Shown piece by piece: positions 57,671 to 64,000 of a stretch of DNA of 64,000 bases. Below the pieces are notes generated by a model, which saw only the letters and a program-made list of their open reading frames with translations, was not told the DNA's origin and made no database searches. Position 1 is the stretch's first letter; every line of letters starts with the position of its first letter. The stretch covers positions 156,001 through 220,000 of the forward strand of contig JAAOOA010000278.1 of NCBI GenBank assembly GCA_012861695.1, read 5' to 3'. A program made the translations under genes and the position numbers. The stretch is from Trematomus loennbergii (taxonomy: Eukaryota; Chordata; Actinopteri; Perciformes; Nototheniidae).

Positions 57671-58090
57671 CAGAGTGTAGGAATACTCTGTTACAGTAAA
57701 AGTCCTGCATTCAAAATGTTACTCAAGTCAAAGTATAAAAGTATTATCATCAAAATATAGTGAAAGTAGCGACAGTAAAAGTAGTCGTTGTGCAGATTGG
57801 TCCATTTCAGAATAATATATATGATATGTTTTATAATGATTGATCATGAAAGTGTTCTCAAAGCTGGTAAAGGTGCAGCTAGTTTGAATGACTTTGTATA
57901 CTGCAGGGTAGCTTGTGGATTTACTCCAGGTGGAACTAAAGTCTGATTTAACACTTGATTATATTTCACATCATTCATCCACATCTGTAAAGTAACTAAA
58001 GGTATTAATGTAGTGGAGTAAAAGTACAAATTAGCATAACATGGAAATACTCAGTAAAGTATTTGAGTAAATGTACTTAGTTACCTCTGG
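57671..58090. mobile_element. Non-autonomous DNA-transposon end, unit C
   Basis: As 8291-8714. Confidence 0.5.
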
Positions 58091-59742
58091 AAGAATGTGT
58101 GCGGGCGATGAAGCATGGATGTTGAGTTTCCCTCGGTGTCCTTCTCTGGATCTTCATTAGCATACAAAAGGCTTCAGAGTGTTTGACATGAGGAAGCATC
58201 GGAGCTAACGAGTGTCAAACGGACGGATATTAGACGAGAAGCTTGATCAGAAATACATAAGATTTAAAAATGCTCAAAGGGTTGATTGTCATGCACCATA
58301 TCTGCAGCAATCTGAAGTCCCAGGCTCTTCAACATGCACTAATTAAGTGAATAAGAAACACAATAGTGCCTTAAAATAGTGCAAATGAAATAATAATACA
58401 AGTTCAATTCAATGATAAGCAGAATAAAAGCTTTTCTCTGTCTCTTGGAATCACTTTCTGTTATTTATACATGTTTTATGTCAAAAATAACAAAAAGCAG
58501 ACGTATATTAAAGATTACACAGGTAAAGAAATGTTTGCAGACTAGTTTAAGAGACACAGAGGTGCAAGTAAACTGCAGGAATAAGTACAAATACATTAAA
58601 AAGATCAAACTGAATGTGAAATAAAAACTGTAGAGTATAATAAATACACAATACTGTAATAATATATAAATATGTAGATTTTACGATCACAATTCTTTAT
58701 TTATCCGGGTTAGTTGCTCCTTTTTTAGAATAAAACCTTAACATAAGAAGTAAAAGTAAGAATATGCAATAGTATTAAATAAATATATTTATATACGCAT
58801 CATTTTATGGAAAGAGATGTGTGTGTTGTGAATATTTTTCATTTAATTGTTTATTTGAACCGGGACAGTGCACATTAATGAACATTTTAAACAAAATAAT
58901 GTTTTTAAATGTAAATGAGCCGGATTTTAGCTTTGAGCTAGTTTCCATCCGTAGTCCCGTCACATACAACATTTATGAACATAACATTTATATACATGGC
59001 AAACAGAAATACATGATATATAAATAGTGCATTAAACACATTTGACTTCAGTTCATTACAATAAGTAGGTTTCTGTGTCACCGACCCTGCACACGATGAC
59101 GTGAGATGAGCGAATCAATGAATCAATGAATCGACGTCTGAATCCAAACAGCTGAGTTTAATTGGAGGGAGAATGAGATCAGACGCATCAGAGAGACTTT
59201 ACGGGGAATCAGTGACGAGAACAGAGAGAGGGACAGAGAGAGGAGAGGAGGACACATATCACTGTAACACTGCAGAGAGTATCAGCTGTCAAACTGAGGA
59301 TGGTTGTTATTCACATTTTTAGTTTGATCAATATGTTATTTATTATCTGAGGAATACGTATTGGTGTATGTAGAGTGTCAGAAAAAGGTGATGAAAAGTG
59401 ATATTATAGTATGTAAAAAAACGTCATGGAATTGTATGTCGAAACAAAAATACTATTATATCAGAAAATACCAAAATATATGAAAATAAGTCATAGTATA
59501 AAAATATCAGAAAAAACTTCATGGTACAGTTTGTAAAAAAAAGTCAAAGTATAGTGTTTCGAAAACATCAAAGAAAATATCAGAGTACAGTATTACCAAA
59601 CATTTCTAAAAATAAGAGAACATGAAAAGAAAAAATGAGTTTATCCCAAAATATATATAGTTCTGGTAAAGCATCTCCAAAATATCAGAACAGTACAGTG
59701 TGTTTTCAATGTGATTACCTCCAGAGAAAGGAGCTGCACAGT
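58091..59742. other. No gene seen (unit C counterpart of 8715-10367)
   Basis: AT-rich DNA and degenerate TATCAGAAAA-type repeat, closest to unit A. Confidence 0.5.
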
Positions 59743-62700
59743 GTGTGTGTCCAGTGTGTGTTCAGTGTGTGTTCAGTGTGTGTTCAGTGTGTGTTCAGTG
59801 TGTGTTCAGTGTGTGTTCAGTGTGTGTTCAGTGTGTGTTCAGTGTGTTCAGTGTGTGTTCAGTGTGTGTGTTCAGTGTGTGTTCAGAGTGTGTTCAGTGT
59901 GTGTTCAGTGTGTGTTCAGTGTGTGTTTAGTGTGTGTTCAGTGTGTGTTCAGTGTGTGTTCAGTGTGTGTTCAGTGTGTGTGTGTTCAGTGTGTGTGTGT
60001 TCAGGTGTGTTCAGTGTGTGTTCAGTGTGTGTTCAGTGTGTGTGTGTTCAGAGTGTGTGTGTTCAGTGTGTGTGTGTGTTCAGTGTGGTTCAGTGTGTGT
60101 TCAGTGTGTGTTCAGAGTGTGTTCAGAGTGTGTGTGTTCAGTGTGTGTTCAGTGTGTGTTCAGTGTGTGTGGTGTTCAGAGTGTGTGTGTTCAGTGTGTG
60201 TGTGTGTGTTCAGTGTGTGTTCAGTGTGTTCAGTGTGTGTGTTCAGTGTGTGTTCAGTGTGTGTTCAGTGTGTGTTCAGAGTGTGTTCAGTGTGTGTGTT
60301 CAGAGTGTGTGTTCAGTGTGTGTTCAGTGTGTGTTCAGTGTGTGTTCAGTGTGTGTTCAGAGTGTGTTCAGTGTGTGTTCAGTGTGTGTGTTCAGAGTGT
60401 GTGTGTTCAGTGTGTGTTTGTGTTCAGTGTGTGTTCAGTGTGTGTTCAGTGTGTGTTCAGAGTGTGTTCAGAGTGTGTGTGTTCAGAGTGTGTGTTCAGT
60501 GTGTGTGTGTTCAGTGTGTGTTCAGTGGTGTTCAGTGTGTGTTCAGTGTGTGTTCAGTGTGTGTTCAGAGTGTGTTCAGTGTGTGTGTGTTCAGTGTGTG
60601 TTCATGTGTGTGTTGTGTGTGTTCAGAGTGTGTGTGTGTTCAGTGTGTGTGTTCAGTGTGTGTGTGTTCAGAGTGTGTTCAATGTGTGTGTGTTCAGTGT
60701 GTGTTCAGTGTGTTGTTCAGAGTGTGTGTGTTCAGTGTGTGTGTTCAGTGTGTGTTCAGTGTGTGTTCAGAGTGTGTGTGTTCAGTGTGTGTTCAGTGTG
60801 TGTTCAGTGTGTGTTCAGTGTGTGTTCAGTGTGTGTGTGTTCAGTGTGTGTTCAGTGTGTGTTCAGTGTGTGTTCAGTGTGTGTTCAGTGTGTGTTCAGT
60901 GTGTGTTCAGTGTGTGTTCAGTGTTGTTCAGTGTGTGTTCAGTGTGTGTTCAGTGTGTGTTCAGTGTGTTTCAGTGTGTGTTCAGTGTGTGTTCAGTGTG
61001 TGTTCAGTGTGTGTTCAGTGTGTGTTCAGTGTTGTTCAGTGTGTGTTCAGTGTGTGTTCAGTGTGTGTTCAGAGTATGTGTGTTCAGTGTGTGTGTGTTC
61101 AGAGTGTGGTGTGTGTGTTCAGTGTGTGTTCAGTGTGTGTTCAGTGTGTGTTCAGAGTGTGTGTGTTCAGAGTGTGTGTGTTCAGTGTGTGTGTGTGTGT
61201 TCAGTGTGTGTTCAGTGTGTGTTCAGTGTGTGTGTTCAGTGTGTGTTCAGTGTGTGTTCAGTGTGTGTTCAGAGTGTGTTCAGAGTGGTGTGTTCAGAGT
61301 GTGTGTGTTCAGTGTGTGTTCAGTGTGTGTTCAGTGTGTGTTCAGTGTGTGTTCAGAGTGTGTTCAGTGTGTGTTCAGTGTGTGTGTGTTCAGAGTGTGT
61401 GTTCAGTGTGTGTGTGTGTTCAGTGTGTGTTCAGTGTGTGTTCAGTGTGTGTTCAGAGTGTTTCAGAGTGTGTGTGTTCAGAGTGTGTGTGTTCAGTGTG
61501 TGTGTGTTCAGTGTGTGTTCAGTGTGTGTTCAGTGTGTTCAGTGTGTGTTCAGTGTGTGTTCAGAGTGTGTGTGTTCAGTGTGTGTTCAGTGTGTGTTCA
61601 GTGTGTGTGTTCAGTGTGTGTTCAGTGTGTGTTCAGTGTGTGTGTGTTCAGAGTGTGTTCAGAGTGTGTGTTCAGTATGTGTTCAGTGTGTGTTCAGTGT
61701 GTGTTCAGTGTGTGTTCAGTGTGTGTTCAGTGTGTGTGTGTTCAGAGTGTGTGTGTGTTTAGTGTGTGTTCAGTGTGTGTTCAGTGTATGTTCAGTGTTG
61801 TTCATGTGTGTTCAGTGTGTGTTCAGTGTGTGTTCAGTGTGTGTGTGTTCAGAGTGTGTGTGTTCAGTGTGTGTGTTCAGTGTGTGTTCAGTGTGTGTTC
61901 AGTGTGTGTTCAGAGTGTGTTCAGGTGTGTGTTCAGTGTGTGTTCAGTGTGTGTTCAGAGTGTGTGTGTTCAGTGTGTGTGTGTTGAGTGTGGTTGTTCA
62001 GTGTGTTCAGTGTGTGTTCAGTGTGTGTTCAGAGTGTGTTCAGAGTGTGTGTGTTCAGAGTGTGTGTGTTCAGTGTGTGTTCAGTGTGTGTTTCAGTGTG
62101 TGTTCAGTGTGTGTTCAGTGTGTGTTCAGTGTGTGTTCAGTGTGTGTTCAGAGTGTGTTCAGAGTGTGTGTGTTCAGAGTGTGTGTGTTCAGTGTGTGTT
62201 CAGTGTGTGTTCAGTGTGTGTTCAGTGTGTGTTCAGTGTGTGTTCAGTGTGTGTTCAGTGTGTGTCAGAGTGTGTGTGTTCAGTGTGTGTGTGTTCAGTG
62301 TGTGTTCAGTGGTGTTCAGTGTGTGTTCAGAGTGTTTCAGTGTGTTGGTCAGTGTGTGTTCAGAGTGTGTTCAGTGTGTGTTCAGTGTGTGTTCAGTGTG
62401 TGTTCAGAGTGGTGTGTGTTCAGTGTGTGTGTGTGTTCAGTGTGTGTTCAGTGTGTGTTCAGTGTGTTTCAGTGTGTGTTCAGAGTGTGTTCAGTGTGTT
62501 CAGTGTGTGTTCAGAGTGTGTGTGTTCAGTGTGTGTGTGTGTTCAGTGTGTGTTCAGTGTGTGTTCAGTGTGTGTTCAGAGTGTTTCAGAGTGTGTGTGT
62601 TCAGTGTGTGTGTGTTCAGTGTGTGTTCAGTGTGTGTTCAGTGTGTGTTCAGTGTGTGTTCAGTGTGTGTTCAGAGTGTGTTCAGTGTGTGTGTGTTCAG

Positions 62701-64000
62701 AGTGTGTTTTAATGTGTGTGTTTAGTGTGTGTTCAGAGTGTGTGTGTTCAGTGTGTGTTTCAGTGTGTGTGTGTGTGTTTAGAGTGTGTTTAATGTGTGT
62801 GTTCAGTGTGTGTCAGTGTGTGTGTGTTCAGTGTGTGTTCAGTGTGTTGTTCAGAGTGTGTGTGTTCAGTGTGTGTTCAGTGTGTTGTTCAGAGTGTGTG
62901 TGTTCAGTGTGTGTTCAGTGTGTTTTCAGTGTGTGTCAGTGTGTGTGTGTTCAGTGTGTGTTCAGTGTGTGTTCAGTGTGTGTTCAGTGTGTGTTCAGTG
63001 TGTGTTCAGTGTGTGTTCAGTGTGTGTTCAGTGTGTGTTCAGTGTGTTGTGTTAGTGTGTGTTCAGAGTGTGTGTGTGTTCAGTGTGTGTGTTCAGTGTG
63101 TGTGTGTGTGTTCAGAGTGTGTTTAATGTGTGTGTGTTCAGTGTGTGTTCAGTGTGTTGTTCAGAGTGTGTGTGTTCAGTGTGTGTGTTCAGTGTGTGTT
63201 CAGTGTGTTGTTCAGAGTGTGTGTGTTCAGTGTGTGTTCAGTGTGTTCAGTGTGTGTTCAGTGTGTGTTCAGTGTGTGTGTTCAGTGTGTGTTCAGTGTG
63301 TGTTCAGTGTGTGTTCAGTGTGTGTTCAGTGTGTGTTCAGTGTGTGTTCAGTGTGTGTTCAGTGTCTGTTCAGTGTGTGTTCAGTGGTGTTCAGTGTGTG
63401 TTCAGTGTGTGTTCAGTGTGTGTTCAGTGTGTGTTCAGTGTGTGTTCAGTGTGTGTTCAGTGTCTGTTCAGTGTGTGTTCAGTGTGTGTTCAGTGTGTGT
63501 TCAGTGTGTTTCAGAGTATGTGTGTTCAGTGTGTGTGTGTTCAGAGTGTGTGTGTGTGTTCAGTGTGTGTTCAGTGTGTGTTCAGTGTGTGTTCAGAGTG
63601 TGTGTGTTCAGAGTGTGTGTGTCAGTTGTGTGTGTGTGTTCAGTGTGTGTTCAGTGTGTGTTCAGTGTGTGTGTGTTCAGTGTGTGTTCAGTGTGTGTTC
63701 AGTGTGTGTTCAGAGTGTGTTCAGAGTGTGTGTGTTCAGAGTGTGTGTGTTCAGTGTGTGTTCAGTGTGTGTTCAGTGTGTGTTCAGTGTGTGTTCAGAG
63801 TGTGTTCAGTGTGTGTTCAGTGTGTGTGTGTTCAGAGTGTGTGTGTTCAGTGTGTGTGTGTGTTCAGTGTGTTCAGTGTGTGTTCAGTGTGTGTCAGAGT
63901 GTGTTCAGAGTGTGTGTGTTCAGAGTGTGTGTGTTCAGTGTGTGTGTGTTCAGTGTGTGTTCAGTGTGTGTTCAGTGTGTGTTCAGTGTGTGTTCAGTGT
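59743..64000 (+). repeat. 11-bp minisatellite TGTGTGTTCAG, unit C (over 4.2 kb, open at window end)
   Basis: More than 380 units, same core and variants (AGTGTGTTCAG, extra TG pairs). It is at least 2.6 times the unit A array and about 45 times that of unit B. The 1025-codon and 683-codon open frames over it are the repeat read in different phases and have no protein support. Confidence 0.97.

Larger units (their letters stand above)
48693..64000 (+). repeat. Tandem segmental repeat, unit C (cut by window end)
   Basis: Third copy, at least 15.3 kb. It is collinear with unit A to the 11-bp minisatellite, which continues to the last base of the window. Unit C alone carries the hAT insertion at 55464-56447. 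It alternates between unit A-like and unit B-like variants. Confidence 0.92.

Noticed and set aside
59635..62712. Open frame of 1025 codons, Cys/Val-rich, plus 683-, 512- and 478-codon relatives at 10325-11863 and 59711-61762
   Set aside because: All are the 11-bp repeat TGTGTGTTCAG read in different phases. The repeat has no stop in any plus frame, and the peptides are the same 11-residue cycle.

Overview
The window is eukaryotic and almost certainly from a ray-finned (probably percomorph) fish. It has spliced exons of a vertebrate transcription coactivator (MRTF-A), an intronless fish TRIM gene, a tRNA-derived fish SINE, LINE tails, hAT- and TTAA-type DNA transposons and many minisatellites. 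No prokaryotic operon, rRNA or CRISPR structure is present.

The main architecture is a tandem segmental repeat. The same ordered block occurs three times in direct orientation: unit A (1-22000), unit B (22001-48692) and unit C (48693 to the window end, incomplete). Within a unit the order is: 3' end of a small unidentified gene, SINE, small MITE, fragment of a Ty3/gypsy-type pol, CTA microsatellite, TRIM16-like/finTRIM-type gene with frameshifts, DNA-transposon ends with CCCTACA repeats, poly-G tract, AGTACTCAGATCTTGT minisatellite, AT-rich DNA, an 11-bp TGTGTGTTCAG minisatellite, the last six coding exons of mrtfa, a CCCAGCTTCCAC minisatellite, a dispersed repeat on the minus strand, and the next copy of the small gene. 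Unit C runs out inside its 11-bp minisatellite, so its mrtfa exons would lie beyond the window.

The units differ mainly by insertions and array length. Unit B carries a 3.5-kb DNA transposon with about 130-bp terminal inverted repeats and a putative spliced cargo gene, a neighbouring 3.8-kb composite insertion, an antisense LINE insertion, and a replacement that deletes most of the 11-bp array and most of the first visible mrtfa exon. Unit C carries a 984-bp hAT element with a CGGBP1-like zinc-finger exon. Parts of unit C match unit A and other parts match unit B, which suggests exchange between copies.

The copies have few substitutions but many one- or two-base differences in homopolymers. 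Several coding exons are one base off an in-frame length in opposite directions in different copies. Either long-read base-calling noise or slippage could explain this, so the pseudogene calls for TRIM and mrtfa are provisional. The mrtfa copies are in any case 5'-truncated within the window: the RPEL and SAP exons are absent.
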